Below are positions 17,522-30,877 of a stretch of 64,000 bases of DNA, piece after piece (within the stretch, counting starts at the first letter, position 1; each line of letters starts with the position of its first letter). The DNA is from Caldilineales bacterium (GTDB taxonomy: Bacteria > Chloroflexota > Anaerolineae > Caldilineales > Caldilineaceae), in the NCBI GenBank assembly GCA_012271135.1, contig JAAXGZ010000002.1, forward strand, positions 26,232-90,231. The letters are read 5' to 3'. Both the position numbers and the translations under genes were made by a program. Below the pieces are notes generated by a model. It was not told the origin of the DNA, did not search any database, and worked only from the letters and a program-made list of their open reading frames with translations.

Positions 17522-18850
17522 TCAGCCTCCGGCTTGAAGGTCGGACAAGTACCGGAGGGCCGCCTCGATGTAAGGATCGGCATCCTCGTCGGAATCGGCG
17601 ACTTCCGGTAGCCCGCCGTATTCCGCCCGTTCAATCAGCACATCGGGCACCAAACCTTCTCCGTTGATGGACCTGCCTGTCGGCGTAAACCAAAGCGAAC
17701 TGGTGACGCGGATCTGACTCTCGTCGGAAAGCATATGGGTAACCTGAACGCTGCCCTTGCCCAGCGTTGGTTCGCCAATTAGAACGGCCCTGCCCTTGTC
17801 CTGGAGGGCGCCAGCCACCAGTTCACTGGCACTGGCACTGCTGCGGTTTACCAACACGACCAGTGGCGTATCCTGGGCAAGGACGGCCCGATGTTTGGCC
17901 CGGTGTTCCTCCTCCCGGCCGTCGCTGTATTTCTGGCGCACCACCAACCCGCGGCCAGCCAAGAGGCCGGCCACCTCGACCGACTCGTCGAGCAACCCGC
18001 CGCCGTTGCCGCGCAAATCCAGGATCATGCCTTTCACGGCGGCGGTCTCGAAGTCTTCGATTACTTCCCCCAGTCGGTCGGCAGCCAGTGCATTGAACGT
18101 GTGCAGGCGCACATAGCCGATATCCGCATCCGGACCGATCAGTTCGTGGCTGGTCGTCGGCATGTCGATGATGGCCCGGACAACGGTCAATTCGAATTCC
18201 TCCGCACCTCGCCGGATGTCCAGTCTCACTTCGGTGTCCACGGGACCCCGAACCTTCGAGATGGTTCCGGACATGCCAAGTTCGGCCACGGGCTCGCCGT
18301 CCACGGCAATCACCAGGTCCCCCGTCACGAGTCCGGCCTCGGCCGCCGGGCTGCCGGGGAACGGCTCGGTGATGCGAACCGCCAAGTCCTCTTCGCTCCA
18401 TTCCACCATGGAACCGATGCCGCCGAACTGGCCGCTGGTGTCGCTGGCCTCCAGGGCAGCCTGCTCGGGGCGCAACAGCAACGTGTACCGATCATCCAGA
18501 TCCGCCAACACGCCTTCGATGGCGGCTTGGTTGAGCACTTCGTCATCCGGCATCTCGCCGATGTAGACCTCCTCCAGGATTGCAACCCCTTCCTCAAGGA
18601 CATCGAAGTCCGCGATGCGACGAAACTGACCGGTGTCCGACCACAAGCCGGTCAGCGAGGCCAGCACATTGCCGGAAGGTCCGGCCGACTGTGATTGTCC
18701 GTACAGGAAGCCGCCCAGGCCACCGACCGCGGCACTCAGGACCGACAGGATCAGCGTCAGTGCCAGTGCCCGCCGCCAAGTCCAGCGCGCCCCGCGGGGC
18801 GCGCTGGACCGCCGATCGGGATCCTGCGCGCGGTTTCGTCCGTCGATCAT
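17522..18850 (-). CDS. ctpA: S41 family C-terminal processing peptidase
   Basis: A membrane-anchored serine protease that trims or degrades extracytoplasmic proteins from the C-terminus. A membrane helix lies at about residues 28-50 (ALALTLILSVLSAAVGGLGG), then a PDZ domain (GGIGSMVEWSEEDLAVRI to about residue 210) and the catalytic core. Both active-site residues are present: Ser340 in NRSSASASEL and Lys365 in PTLGKGSVQ. I chose the ATG at 18850, giving 442 residues; a TTG at 18943 would add 31 residues with no recognisable feature. It precedes its catalytically dead paralogue by 77 bp and is probably the first gene of the ctpA-ctpA'-smpB transcript. Confidence 0.92.
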   Translation of the reverse strand: MIDGRNRAQDPDRRSSAPRGARWTWRRALALTLILSVLSAAVGGLGGFLYGQSQSAGPSGNVLASLTGLWSDTGQFRRIADFDVLEEGVAILEEVYIGEMPDDEVLNQAAIEGVLADLDDRYTLLLRPEQAALEASDTSGQFGGIGSMVEWSEEDLAVRITEPFPGSPAAEAGLVTGDLVIAVDGEPVAELGMSGTISKVRGPVDTEVRLDIRRGAEEFELTVVRAIIDMPTTSHELIGPDADIGYVRLHTFNALAADRLGEVIEDFETAAVKGMILDLRGNGGGLLDESVEVAGLLAGRGLVVRQKYSDGREEEHRAKHRAVLAQDTPLVVLVNRSSASASELVAGALQDKGRAVLIGEPTLGKGSVQVTHMLSDESQIRVTSSLWFTPTGRSINGEGLVPDVLIERAEYGGLPEVADSDEDADPYIEAALRYLSDLQAGG

Positions 18851-19499
18851 CTCATTGCCAGCGGGGAAGAACCCGGCGTCCACACGGAGCACCAGACTGG
18901 TCCGATACGGAGATGCTTCCCAAATGCCCGAAGGCAGGACCAAATCAGGTGCATTCTATTGCGGACAGGGCCGATGACAGGTATTTGGCAAACCAACCGG
19001 CACTGATTGGTCAATTTCCGGTTCCTTCGCAGGAACACCCCCTGTTGCATGCTGAAGGCCACTGACACCCCGAACGACGGTGCCGCGCCTGGATGCGCGG
19101 GATGTATCCACGGCGGGATTCGGCCCCACCGGCGCAACACGGAACGAATCGATTGCGCGATGGGAATCCGGTTGGATGCAGCTCTTATTGCATGGAGTGG
19201 CATGGCGTGGCCGGGTCCGGGTTCCAAACCGGGCTCGGGTCGGGTGCATCGGAACGGTGGGGTGGGCACAGCCATGCGCAGAGGTCAGTCCGAAATACTG
19301 GAGAATTTGGCAGGACGCACAGGCAAGCCAAACGCTCGATCCCTGTGTATTATGGGTACTCTGTCAGGACGTTCCTCAGCCACACCATGGCTGCCCGGTC
19401 GTCCTGCCGGCCCACGTCGGCGGCACCAACGGATTGCCTCGGGCCTGGGTTGGGGTACCGCCACCCGCTTGTCCCTCACACCTCCTGCAGGAACCGCAC
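18851..19499. other. non-coding region between divergent ctpA and aldolase genes
   Basis: About 650 bp separate two divergently transcribed genes. I see no convincing coding frame. The frame that extends the aldolase upstream to 19080 reads as arginine-rich, low-quality sequence. I found no riboswitch-like structure or clear promoter pair by eye. The region must hold the promoters for both directions. Confidence 0.4.
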
Positions 19500-20291
19500 A
19501 TGAGCACCGGGATTCTCCCCGCCAACCAAATCCTTGAACGCCTGAAGTCGGGCGGCACCGCCGTCGGCACGATGGTAGGGACGTTTGCCCAGTCCTCGAT
19601 GCCGGTGCTGCTGGCCAATGCGGGATTCGACTTTTTCCTGCTCGACAACGAACACGGCATGTTCGACTACGAGACGATGGAGACCCTGTGCCGGGTGGCT
19701 GTCGGCCAGGGGATTACCCCCATCGTGCGTCCGGCCGACCACACCTACACCTGGACCGCCAAGGTGCTGGATACCGGTGCCCAGGGCCTGTTGATGCCCA
19801 GGGTGTACACCATCGAACAGGTGCGCTCCATCATCAGCATGGCGAAGTATCCTCCGGCGGGCATCCGGGGGAGTGCCCTGAGCCGCGCCTATGTCGGCTA
19901 CAAGAATGCCAACGCCATGGAAGTAATGGCGGAAGCCAACGAACAGAGCATGCTCTGCATCCAGATCGAAACGAAGGAAAGCTACGCGGTACGGGACGAG
20001 ATCGCGGCGCTGCCGGAAGTGGACTGCCTCTTCGTGGGGCCCAACGACTTCTCGATTTCCCTGGGACACCCCGGCAACATGGACCACCCGGACGTCAGTT
20101 CCGCCATCGAAAACGTCCTGGACACCTGTCGCCGGTTCAACAAAGTGGCCGGCATCCAGATGAACACCCCCGAATCGGCCTGTCGCTGGGCCCGCGCCGG
20201 TTTCAACATGTTGAGTGCCGGCTCCGACGTCGGCCTGCTCCAAAACGCCGGACAGGCCTTGACCGGCCAGGTGCGGAATGCCTGGAACTAA
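19500..20291 (+). CDS. HpcH/HpaI family class II aldolase
   Basis: These TIM-barrel enzymes cleave 2-keto-3-deoxy acids (for example HpaI, GarL, RhmA substrates) to pyruvate and an aldehyde with a divalent metal. The family pattern is complete: the substrate-site segment DNEHGMFDYETME, GAQGLLMPRV, YPPAGIRGSA, the metal ligand Glu in QIETKESY and the Asp in VGPNDFSISLG. Length is 263 residues. I chose the ATG at 19500, with AGGA in the right place before it. The exact keto-acid is not predictable, but the window's sugar-acid genes (kdgK near 55 kb) fit such a role. Confidence 0.9.
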   Translation: MSTGILPANQILERLKSGGTAVGTMVGTFAQSSMPVLLANAGFDFFLLDNEHGMFDYETMETLCRVAVGQGITPIVRPADHTYTWTAKVLDTGAQGLLMPRVYTIEQVRSIISMAKYPPAGIRGSALSRAYVGYKNANAMEVMAEANEQSMLCIQIETKESYAVRDEIAALPEVDCLFVGPNDFSISLGHPGNMDHPDVSSAIENVLDTCRRFNKVAGIQMNTPESACRWARAGFNMLSAGSDVGLLQNAGQALTGQVRNAWN

Positions 20292-20320
20292 CCGCATCTG
20301 CGACCCGCGGACAGCCCGGA

Positions 20321-22030
20321 TCAGGCGTCGGTGACGCAGCCTTCGGAGGCGGTGGACACCGTCTTCATGTACTTGTAGAGCACACCGCTGGTGTAGTTCG
20401 GTTCGGGCCGACTCCATCCGGCCCGGCGCCGGGCCAGTTCCTCCTCGTCGACCTGGAGGTCCAACCGGTTGTTGACCGCGTCGATCGAGATGGTCTCGCC
20501 ATTGCGCACGAAGGCCAAACCGCCGCCGAGGGCGGCCTCCGGGGTAATGTGACCCACCACAAATCCGTGGGTGCCGCCCGAGAACCGTCCGTCGGTGATC
20601 AGGGCCACCTTGTCGCCCAGGCCGACACCCATGATCGCAGCCGTGATCGACAGCATTTCCCGCATGCCGGGACCGCCCTGCGGACCTTCGTAGCGGATGA
20701 CCACGACCTCGCCGACCTGGACCTCGCCTCCCTCAATTCCGGCCAGGCACGCCTCCTCGGAGTCGTAAACGCGGGCCGGTCCGCTGAAAGCCATCCCCTC
20801 CTTGCCGGTGATCTTGGCCACGGCACCTTCGGACGCGAGGTTGCCGTATAGGATTTGAAGGTGGCCACTCGGACTGATGGGGGCGTCGGGCAGACTGATG
20901 ATGGTTTGGCCTTCGGCCAGGGCCGCCGCCTGTTCCACGTTTTCGCCCAGCGTGCGGCCGGTCACGGTCATGCAGTTGCCATCCAGCATGCCCTCCGCCA
21001 GCAGCATCTTCTGCACCGCGGGCACCCCGCCCACGTCGTTCAAATCCTCCATGACGTACTGTCCGCTGGGTTTCAGATCCGCCAGCAGGGGGGTACGATC
21101 CGAGACCGCCTGGAAATCGTCGATGGTCAGCGGGACCTCGGCGGCCCGTGCCATGGCGATCAGATGCAGGACCGCATTGGTGGACCCGCCCAGTGCCACC
21201 ACCACCGTGATGGCGTTCTCGAAGGCCGCCCCGGTCATGATGTCGCGCGGCTTCAGGTCCTCCTCCAGCAGGTTCCGGATCGCCGCACCGACCCGCCCGG
21301 TTTCGGCCTGCTTCTCCTCGTGCGTGGCCGGCCAGGATGAACTGCCGGGCAGCGTCATGCCAAGGGATTCGATCGCGGACGCCATGGTATTGGCCGTGTA
21401 CATGCCGCCGCAGGCACCTTCGCCGGGACAGGCATTGCGCAGGACGTTGCGCAGTTCCTCCTCGGTAATGTCGTCCGCAAGCCACTGGCCGTAGGCCTCG
21501 AAGGCCGAGACGATGTCCAGCTTGCGCCCGTTCAGCGAACCTGGCTGGATGGTGCCCCCGTAGACCATCAGTCCGGGACGGTTGATGCGTGCCATCGCCA
21601 TCAGGCAGCCAGGCATGTTCTTGTCGCAGCCCGGAATGGTGATGTTGGCATCGTAGTACTGCGCTCGCATCACGGCCTCGATGGAGTCGGCAATGATGTC
21701 GCGTGAGATCAACGAGCACTTCATGCCTTCCGTGCCCATTGAGATGCCGTCGCTGACGCCGATCGTATGGAAGACCAGGCCAACCAAGCCGGCCTCGTTC
21801 ACGCTTCTGCGGATGCGGCCGGACAGGGCGTTGAGGTGCATGTTGCACGGATTGCCGTCCCAGCCGAGGCTGGTGATGCCCACCTGGGCCTTGTCCATGT
21901 CCGCGTCGGTCAGGCCGGCACCGTACAGCATGGCCTGCGAGCCAACCTGCGAGCGAACCTGGGTCAGCCGGCGGCTGAAACGGTTGAGGCCCGCCTTGGC
22001 CACGGTTCCGTTGGATGTGCTTTGACTCAT
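20321..22030 (-). CDS. ilvD: dihydroxy-acid dehydratase
   Basis: IlvD makes the 2-keto acids that precede valine and isoleucine. The 569-residue protein shows cluster ligands Cys62 (NPCNMHL) and Cys135 ([10 protein letters not shown]), with Lys137 as the likely carbamylated metal ligand, and [17 protein letters not shown]. This pattern fits the [2Fe-2S] class. GGAGG lies 5 nt before the chosen ATG at 22030. The longer frame to 22165 overlaps the end of cimA and is rejected. It is the last gene of the long gltB-to-ilvD run, 74 bp after cimA. Confidence 0.96.
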   Translation of the reverse strand: MSQSTSNGTVAKAGLNRFSRRLTQVRSQVGSQAMLYGAGLTDADMDKAQVGITSLGWDGNPCNMHLNALSGRIRRSVNEAGLVGLVFHTIGVSDGISMGTEGMKCSLISRDIIADSIEAVMRAQYYDANITIPGCDKNMPGCLMAMARINRPGLMVYGGTIQPGSLNGRKLDIVSAFEAYGQWLADDITEEELRNVLRNACPGEGACGGMYTANTMASAIESLGMTLPGSSSWPATHEEKQAETGRVGAAIRNLLEEDLKPRDIMTGAAFENAITVVVALGGSTNAVLHLIAMARAAEVPLTIDDFQAVSDRTPLLADLKPSGQYVMEDLNDVGGVPAVQKMLLAEGMLDGNCMTVTGRTLGENVEQAAALAEGQTIISLPDAPISPSGHLQILYGNLASEGAVAKITGKEGMAFSGPARVYDSEEACLAGIEGGEVQVGEVVVIRYEGPQGGPGMREMLSITAAIMGVGLGDKVALITDGRFSGGTHGFVVGHITPEAALGGGLAFVRNGETISIDAVNNRLDLQVDEEELARRRAGWSRPEPNYTSGVLYKYMKTVSTASEGCVTDA

Positions 22031-22104
22031 GAAATCCTCCACAAGGTGATGTGTTCGCCGCACCTCCACCGGGGCCGGCAGGTACAGCCAACAGAATGCC
22101 GGGG

Positions 22105-23712
22105 CTACGGCCGGTCCCTGTCGCTCAACAGGAAATACTCCAGGGAATCGGTCAGCGCCGTCCAACTGGCTTCCATGATGTTGGGGCTGGCCCCCACTGT
22201 ATTCCAGATACGATCGCCGTCGGTGCTGGCAATCAGTACCCTGGTGGTGGCCGCTGTGGCCGAGTGGCTATCCAGAATTCGTACCTTGTAGTCCAGAAGG
22301 CTGACCCTTTCCAGTTCCGGATAGAACTTCAGCAGGGCCTTGCGCAGCGCCACGTCCATGGCGTTGACCGGCCCGTTGCCCTCGCCGGCTTCGTGGAACT
22401 CCTGGCCGGAAATCCGCAACTTGACCATGGCCTCGGCTAGGATGCCGCGACCCTGCCGATGTTCGACGATGGTCATGAAGTCGATCAACTCAAACGGTGC
22501 CGCGTAGTCGGCCATCTCCCGCCGCAACATCAATTCGACGCTGGCTTCGGCCGCCTCGAAGGCGAACCCCAGGTTCTCCAGTTCCTTGATCCGCGCCAGC
22601 ACCGCCCGTTCCTCGGTCCGGCCCAGGCTGTCCAGCCCGAACTGGCGGCGCTTGACGGCAATGTTGTCCTTGCCGGACAGCTCGCTGATGAGGACCCGCG
22701 TGCTGTTGCCGACCACCTCCGGGTCCACATGCTGGTAGGAGGCGACTGTCTTGACCACCGCGTTGACGTGGGTGCCCCCCTTGTGGGCAAAGGCGCTGCT
22801 GCCCACATAGGGTTGATGGGAAACCGGACTCATGTTGGCCAGCTCCGACACAACATGGCTGGTCTCCGAGAGCCGGGCCAGGTTCTCGGGCTCGAGCACG
22901 GACAAACCCATCTTCAGCTGCAGGTTGGCCAGGATGCTGATCAGGTTTGCGTTCCCACAACGTTCGCCGTAGCCGTTGACGGTGCCCTGGACATGCATGG
23001 CTCCGGCCCGTACGGCCTCCAGCGTGTTGGCCACGCCGCAACCGCTGTCGTCATGGGCGTGAATGCCCAGAATGAAGGGATCGCCGGCGCCGGGCTCACC
23101 CACCGTGAAATCGGCCGGGAATCCGAAGTGGCTGCGGACGTGCGCCACGGCCTTCGCGATTTCCCAGGGCATGCGCCCCCCGTTGGTGTCGCACAGCACC
23201 AGCGTGCGGCTGCCGTTGTCCAACGCCTCCGCCAGGGTGGCCAGGGCGTATTCGGGATCGTCCGCATACCCGTCGAAGAAGTGCTCCGCATCGTAGATCA
23301 CTTCCCGGCCACTCTCCACCAGCCAGCCGACCGTCTCCCCAATCATGCGGAGGTTTTCCTCCATGTCCGTGCGCAGCACCTCGTGCACCTGAAAGGCCGA
23401 CGACTTGCCGAACAGGGTGACGATCGGGGTGTGGGCATCCACCAGCATCCGTACCTGGGGATCCTCGTCGGGGGCCATGTTCTTGCGGCGCGTTGAGCCG
23501 AAGGCGGCCACCTGCGCCTGGATCAGTGACAACTCGTCCTCAGCTCTGCCGAAGAAGGCCATGTCCTTGGGATTGGAGCCGGGCCAGCCGCCCTCAATGA
23601 AATGGATGCCGATGGAATCGAAGTGCCGCGCCAAACGCAGCTTGTCTTCCGCACTCAGGGACACGCCCTCGCCCTGGGTTCCATCGCGCAGCGTGGTGTC
23701 GTAAATCTGCAT
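22105..23712 (-). CDS. cimA: (R)-citramalate synthase
   Basis: CimA condenses pyruvate and acetyl-CoA to citramalate, the entry to threonine-independent isoleucine synthesis; LeuCD and LeuB then carry it to 2-oxobutyrate. The 535-residue protein has the DRE-TIM start [20 protein letters not shown], the metal motif [13 protein letters not shown] and [12 protein letters not shown]. The citramalate-type segments [11 protein letters not shown] and LCDTNGG separate it from the true LeuA encoded at 41.9 kb. A C-terminal regulatory (LeuA allosteric-type) domain is present from about residue 380. It stands among ppc, leuB and ilvD, exactly the genes needed with it. Confidence 0.93.
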   Translation of the reverse strand: MQIYDTTLRDGTQGEGVSLSAEDKLRLARHFDSIGIHFIEGGWPGSNPKDMAFFGRAEDELSLIQAQVAAFGSTRRKNMAPDEDPQVRMLVDAHTPIVTLFGKSSAFQVHEVLRTDMEENLRMIGETVGWLVESGREVIYDAEHFFDGYADDPEYALATLAEALDNGSRTLVLCDTNGGRMPWEIAKAVAHVRSHFGFPADFTVGEPGAGDPFILGIHAHDDSGCGVANTLEAVRAGAMHVQGTVNGYGERCGNANLISILANLQLKMGLSVLEPENLARLSETSHVVSELANMSPVSHQPYVGSSAFAHKGGTHVNAVVKTVASYQHVDPEVVGNSTRVLISELSGKDNIAVKRRQFGLDSLGRTEERAVLARIKELENLGFAFEAAEASVELMLRREMADYAAPFELIDFMTIVEHRQGRGILAEAMVKLRISGQEFHEAGEGNGPVNAMDVALRKALLKFYPELERVSLLDYKVRILDSHSATAATTRVLIASTDGDRIWNTVGASPNIMEASWTALTDSLEYFLLSDRDRP

Positions 23713-23784
23713 GGGCCATCAAAAAGTTCCAGGGACATTCCCCGGGTGCAAGTTCAAGTGGCGGCAACAGTCGAACGGCGGTCG

Positions 23785-26733
23785 TTAGCCGGTACCGGCC
23801 AGACCGGCCGCCAAACCCTTGACCGACAGGTTCAATGCATTTTCCAGCATGGCAAGGTCTGCCGGGGAATGCTGGTCGTTGCGCAGGGACTGCAACAGGG
23901 CAATCTGAATGAAGCTGAGCGGGTCCAGATAGGGGTTCCGACGCTGGATCGAGATGTAGAGCCAGTTCCGTTCATCGGCGATGTCGTCCCGGCCCATGAC
24001 CTGAAGCACGCCCTCGCGCGTGCGGGAGAACTCGGAAACGATTTCGTTGAACAGGACCTCCGTATCCGGATCGGTGAGCGACGCGTACTGGTGCGCGATG
24101 AACAGATCGGACTTCCAGATCGCCATTTGCACGTTCTGGATCAGGATGCGGAAGAACTCCCATTCAACGTACATCCGCCGCAGGACCTCAACCCGTTCCC
24201 GGTCGCGGCCGTTGTCGGTAAACCCGTTGATGGCCGAGCCCACCCCGTACCAGTTCGTGAGGTTGACGCGACACTGGGTCCACGCAAACACCCACGGAAT
24301 GGCGCGCAAGTCGTGAACGCCCTCGGTATCGCGCCGCTTGGCCGGACGCGAACCGATGTTCAGTTTGGCGATGGCTTCGACGGGCGTCGCCTCCATGAAG
24401 TACTTGATCAGTTCCGGACGGCTGACAAAGGCCACGTACTGCCGGTTGGCCAGCCTATGCAACTCCTCCATGACCTCCGCCCACTCGTCTTCGCGCAGAC
24501 TTACGCGCGGTCGGCCGCTGTTGAGCAGGACCGTGCCGATCAGCTGTTCCATGTGCCGACGGGCAATCGTGGACTTGGCATAGTGTGTGGAGATCACCTC
24601 GCCCTGTTCCGTCAGCTTGATGCTGCCGCGGATCGTGTCGGGAGGCTGGGTGGCAATGGCGCGCACCACGTTGCCGCCGCCGCGACTGACGCTGCCTCCC
24701 CGGCCGTGGAACAGGGTAGTGCGGATGCCGAACTCGTCGCAGGCCGCCACCACCTCCTTCTGGGCCTTGTACAACGACCAGTTGGCACTCAGGTAGCCGC
24801 CGTCCTTGTTCGAATCACTGTAGCCAATCATGATCGGCTGATGGTCGCCGCGCGCATGCAGGTGCGCGCGGTACGCCGATGAGCGGAACAGCGCACGCAG
24901 GATGGACGGAGCGTTGACCAGGTCCTCAATGGACTCGAACAAGGGCACGATGTCGATGGCCCCGAACAGGGACGCATCCTTGGCCAGGAGCAGCACTTCC
25001 AGGACCTGGCTGGCACTCTCGGTCATGCTGATGATGTAGGAGTCGATGACCCGGTCGCCTATTCGATCCCTGGCTCGGCGAATGGTGCGGAACACCTGGA
25101 CCGTCTCATTGGTGTCGCCCGAAAACCTGAGGTCGGCGGTCAGCGGCCGGCGAGAGGTGAGTTCCTCTTCGAGTTTCCGCGTCTTGGCCGTTTCCGACAG
25201 CCGCATCCAACTGTGCGGCTCCGCCTCGGCGTAGTAGCTGAAGATCTCGTCCAGGGCCAGGGAATGGCGCTCGGAATGCTGCCGGATGTCCAGTGTCACA
25301 AAGTGCAGGCCGCACACCTGCACACTGGTGATCAGGCGGGCCACGCGACCACTGGCCAGCAGTTCACCCTTGCTGCGCCGCAGGCTGTCGGCAACCGCCT
25401 CCAGGTCGTCCACAAGTTCCCCGGGGCTGGCGTAGGCCATCGGATCATCCGGCTGGTCGGTCCACAACTCGTCGGCGCGGCGCCGGGTAGCCTCCAGCCG
25501 CCGACGGATGATGGTGAACATCTGCCGATAGGGTTCCCGGCGGACTTTCCGCACCGAGGCCAATTCCCGGCGCGGCAGGCGCTCGGTGGCCGCACGCAGG
25601 TGGTCCAGGAACTCGTCGGTGAACTTGGAGTGGTTCACCGACATGCTCAGGTGGGCATACAGAATGTTGACTTCGGCGATGTAGAGGTCAATCAGCCGGC
25701 GCTGCTGCTCCTCCAGGGTGCGCTGGGTTTCCCGATAAGTGACATACGGGTTGCCGTCCCGGTCGCCGCCGATCCATGAGCCGTACCGCAGGAAAATCGG
25801 TACGGGGGCGTCGATCCGGGGGAAATACTTGCGGACCTGCTTCTCCAACTCCCGGTATACACGGGGAATCAGCTCGAACACCGAGTTGCTGAGGTAGTAC
25901 AGGCCGTGCTGTACCTCGTCGAGCACGGTGGGCTTCAGTTCCCGGTTCTCGTCGGTCTGCCACAGCGACAGGATGTTTTCCGAGATCAGCCGGAGGCGGC
26001 CCGCCTCCTCCTCCGGAGTGAGGTCAATCAGATCGAGTTCGGTCAGGACATCCGAAATGACCTTGTGCTTGAACAGCACGGTGCGCCGGTTGGCCTCGGT
26101 GGGGTGAGCCGTAAACACCGGCTTGATGGAGAGCGAATCCAGCAGTTGTCGCATTTCCTCGGTTGAAACCCCTTCCTGAAACAGCCAGTGGATCGCAAAA
26201 GCAATGTTTTCCCGGTCCGATACCCCCTGTTCCTGGGAAACCCGGGCGCGGTGGCGCAGCACCCTCACCCGCTGCTGTTCCTCCGCGATGTTGACCAGCT
26301 GGAAATAGAGCGCGAAGGCCTTGAGAATGGTCTGTGTCCGCGGCAGATCGTGAATCAGGTCCTCAATGATGGCATTGAGTTCGAACATGGCCAGCGGATC
26401 GTCGGTCCGCCGCGCCTTGGACAGCAGCCGGATCCGCTCCACGAAGTCCAGGAGGTCCTCGCCGGCGTGGTTCTTAAGGGTCTCCGACAACAGCTGCACC
26501 AGCATGCGGATGTTGTCCCGCAACGCCACCTGGCGCGCCTGGTCGAAGTCGCGCTGCGAGAATGTGGTGTCCCGCTCGGACGGGGTGCCGCCGTTCAGCT
26601 TGATCCCGAGCTCGACCTCCTTTCGCCGGAGCTGTTCCTGCAGGCGATCGGCCTTCCACTGCGGCACCTTGCGCTTGCGGCGCAGGCGGCGCGTCTCGCT
26701 GGGGTGGACTGCTACCGCATTGACGTCGCTCAT
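23785..26733 (-). CDS. ppc: phosphoenolpyruvate carboxylase
   Basis: Ppc fixes bicarbonate onto PEP to give oxaloacetate, refilling the TCA cycle drained by amino-acid synthesis. The 982-residue product shows the catalytic His loop FTAHPTEANRRTVLFKH, GYSDSNKDGGYLSANWSL, and the mobile loop FHGRGGSVSRGGG. It ends in GLAGTG, the expected Gly-rich carboxy terminus. I chose the ATG at 26733, which leaves a 76-bp gap to leuB; the longer frame would run into leuB. Its place between leuB and cimA ties carbon supply to the branched-chain block. Confidence 0.96.
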   Translation of the reverse strand: MSDVNAVAVHPSETRRLRRKRKVPQWKADRLQEQLRRKEVELGIKLNGGTPSERDTTFSQRDFDQARQVALRDNIRMLVQLLSETLKNHAGEDLLDFVERIRLLSKARRTDDPLAMFELNAIIEDLIHDLPRTQTILKAFALYFQLVNIAEEQQRVRVLRHRARVSQEQGVSDRENIAFAIHWLFQEGVSTEEMRQLLDSLSIKPVFTAHPTEANRRTVLFKHKVISDVLTELDLIDLTPEEEAGRLRLISENILSLWQTDENRELKPTVLDEVQHGLYYLSNSVFELIPRVYRELEKQVRKYFPRIDAPVPIFLRYGSWIGGDRDGNPYVTYRETQRTLEEQQRRLIDLYIAEVNILYAHLSMSVNHSKFTDEFLDHLRAATERLPRRELASVRKVRREPYRQMFTIIRRRLEATRRRADELWTDQPDDPMAYASPGELVDDLEAVADSLRRSKGELLASGRVARLITSVQVCGLHFVTLDIRQHSERHSLALDEIFSYYAEAEPHSWMRLSETAKTRKLEEELTSRRPLTADLRFSGDTNETVQVFRTIRRARDRIGDRVIDSYIISMTESASQVLEVLLLAKDASLFGAIDIVPLFESIEDLVNAPSILRALFRSSAYRAHLHARGDHQPIMIGYSDSNKDGGYLSANWSLYKAQKEVVAACDEFGIRTTLFHGRGGSVSRGGGNVVRAIATQPPDTIRGSIKLTEQGEVISTHYAKSTIARRHMEQLIGTVLLNSGRPRVSLREDEWAEVMEELHRLANRQYVAFVSRPELIKYFMEATPVEAIAKLNIGSRPAKRRDTEGVHDLRAIPWVFAWTQCRVNLTNWYGVGSAINGFTDNGRDRERVEVLRRMYVEWEFFRILIQNVQMAIWKSDLFIAHQYASLTDPDTEVLFNEIVSEFSRTREGVLQVMGRDDIADERNWLYISIQRRNPYLDPLSFIQIALLQSLRNDQHSPADLAMLENALNLSVKGLAAGLAGTG

Positions 26734-26809
26734 GTTTCCTGTACCTGAACGAATCGCAACGTTCAATTCCGCTTGTGACAACAGGCGCACGGGCACCTGC
26801 CGGATGGCC

Positions 26810-27894
<1,085 letters not shown>

Positions 27895-27898
<4 letters not shown>

Positions 27899-28737
27899 GA
27901 AACTGCGTTTCCAAATGCGGGCGCCAGCACACCGTCCAGGACGACTTCCGGCGGTTCCGAATCGATCCAGGTACCACAGGGGCCACCCTCGGGGGACACA
28001 CCCAGGTCGACCGGCTCCCCGTTCATCCGCAGCACGGGGTGGTAGTACCGGCTGACCTGACGGGCATCGCCCTCGATGTAGTGGCCGATCAGCGACCGCC
28101 GGAACCGGTTGGTGCTGGTGTTCGGGAAACTTCCGTGCACAATCTGGCCGTTGAAGTAGAGGACATCGCCGGCCTTCATCAACACGGCCTCGGGAGGCAT
28201 CGACGACGGCAAGGGCACCGTCACGTCCGTGAAGCTGGCGCCGGCATCCGCCTCGACCGGGCACAGCACCGGGGTGGCATGGGTGCCGGGCACGATCTGG
28301 AGACACCCGTTTTCCTCGTCGCAGTCGTCCAGTGCCAGCCACGCTGCCACACAGGTGCCCGGATCAACCTGCAGGTAGTACTGGTCTTGATGCAGGGCCT
28401 GTCCCCGCGCGCCCGGCGGCTTGAAGTAGATCATGGATTGGACCGCGTAGGGTTCCGCATCCAGCAGCGCGCCCAACGTTTCATTGATGCGGGGGGCCAG
28501 CAGCCACTCCTCGGTAATCCGATCCCAGCGATGCATCATGCCCATGCGCGGGAAACGCTTCAGGGGATCGCTGGAAGCCGGGTCGTATTCCCCCCAGCTG
28601 CGCGTGCGGCGCCGGCGGACGGCGTGCATGTGCATGAAGTGCTCCAGGTAGAAGGACACCTCCGTGGCGGAGAACTGGCCCCGACCCATGTGCCAGCCCT
28701 TTTCTCTCCAACTTCGCCGGTCGCGTTCCGAAACCAT
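27895..28737 (-). CDS. PhyH-family Fe(II)/2-oxoglutarate dioxygenase inside the leu operon
   Basis: Members hydroxylate small molecules or lipids using Fe(II) and 2-oxoglutarate. The facial triad is visible as His116 and Asp118 (ALHQDQYYL) and His201 (QIVHGSFPN), with the 2-oxoglutarate-binding Arg around 211-214 ([11 protein letters not shown]). The 280-residue length fits the phytanoyl-CoA dioxygenase family in bacteria. It lies 35 bp after leuD and overlaps leuB by 4 bp, so it is firmly part of the operon, although no such enzyme belongs to the standard leucine pathway. Its substrate is unknown; a branched-chain intermediate or amino acid is a guess from location only. Confidence 0.85.
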
Positions 28738-28772
28738 TGGGGTGCACTCCTAGGGAAATGTTGGCTATGGCC

Positions 28773-29375
28773 TCAGGCCGCGGCGGGCTGGGCCCGACCC
28801 GCCTCAAAGGCCGCGATTTGATCTTCCTTGGCCAGTAGGAAGCCGAGATCATCCAGGCCTTGCAGAAGACAGTCGCGGCGGAACGGATCAATCTCGAAGC
28901 GAAGGGACTGCTGGTCCGGCATCCGCACATTCTGAGTTCTCAGATCGACCCAGAGTTGGGTCTCCGGATCGCCCTCCAGAACGTCCCAGAGGGCATCGAT
29001 CGCCTCCTTGGGCAGCACGACGGGCAGGAAGCCGTTCTTCAAGGAGTTGTTATAGAAAATATCGCCGAAGGAAGGGGCCAGCACGCACTTGAAGCCGTAC
29101 TGGGCCAGGGCCCAGACCGCATGCTCCCGGCTGGAGCCGCTGCCGAAATTGGCACCGGCCACCAGGATTTCCGCGCCCTTGTACTCCGGGTTGTTGAGCA
29201 CGAACCCCGGGTTGGGCTCGCCGGTGTCCAGGTAGCGCCAGGACGCAAACAGACCCTCGCCCATGCCATCGGTGGTAATCGCAGTGAGGTAGCGAGCGGG
29301 AATGATCTGATCGGTGTCCACGTTGTCCGCCCGCAGCGGTATGGCGCGGGCCCGAATGAGGTCAACCTTTTCCAT
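28773..29375 (-). CDS. leuD: 3-isopropylmalate dehydratase small subunit
   Basis: LeuD pairs with LeuC to isomerise 2- to 3-isopropylmalate, and citramalate in the CimA route. The 200-residue product shows the swivel-domain pattern DNVDTDQIIPARYL, ILVAGANFGSGSSREHAVWAL and FGDIFYNNSLKNGFLPVVL. The length is that of the long bacterial LeuD form. It starts 44 bp downstream of leuC and is followed after 35 bp by the PhyH gene. Confidence 0.95.
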   Translation of the reverse strand: MEKVDLIRARAIPLRADNVDTDQIIPARYLTAITTDGMGEGLFASWRYLDTGEPNPGFVLNNPEYKGAEILVAGANFGSGSSREHAVWALAQYGFKCVLAPSFGDIFYNNSLKNGFLPVVLPKEAIDALWDVLEGDPETQLWVDLRTQNVRMPDQQSLRFEIDPFRRDCLLQGLDDLGFLLAKEDQIAAFEAGRAQPAAA

Positions 29376-29419
29376 GGAGTGATTTGCCTTCCTTGGCCTG
29401 AATTCAACCGGTTCGAAGC

Positions 29420-30817
<1,398 letters not shown>

Positions 30818-30877
30818 TGCCACTCCCTGGTTGTGCATCGGCGGCCGGAGCGGCCGCCGTTTCGGTTCGCCCCGGCA

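Noticed and set aside
19080..19499. N-terminal extension of the HpcH/HpaI aldolase
   Set aside because: The extra 140 codons are not protein-like, and a good ribosome-binding site precedes the ATG at 19500.
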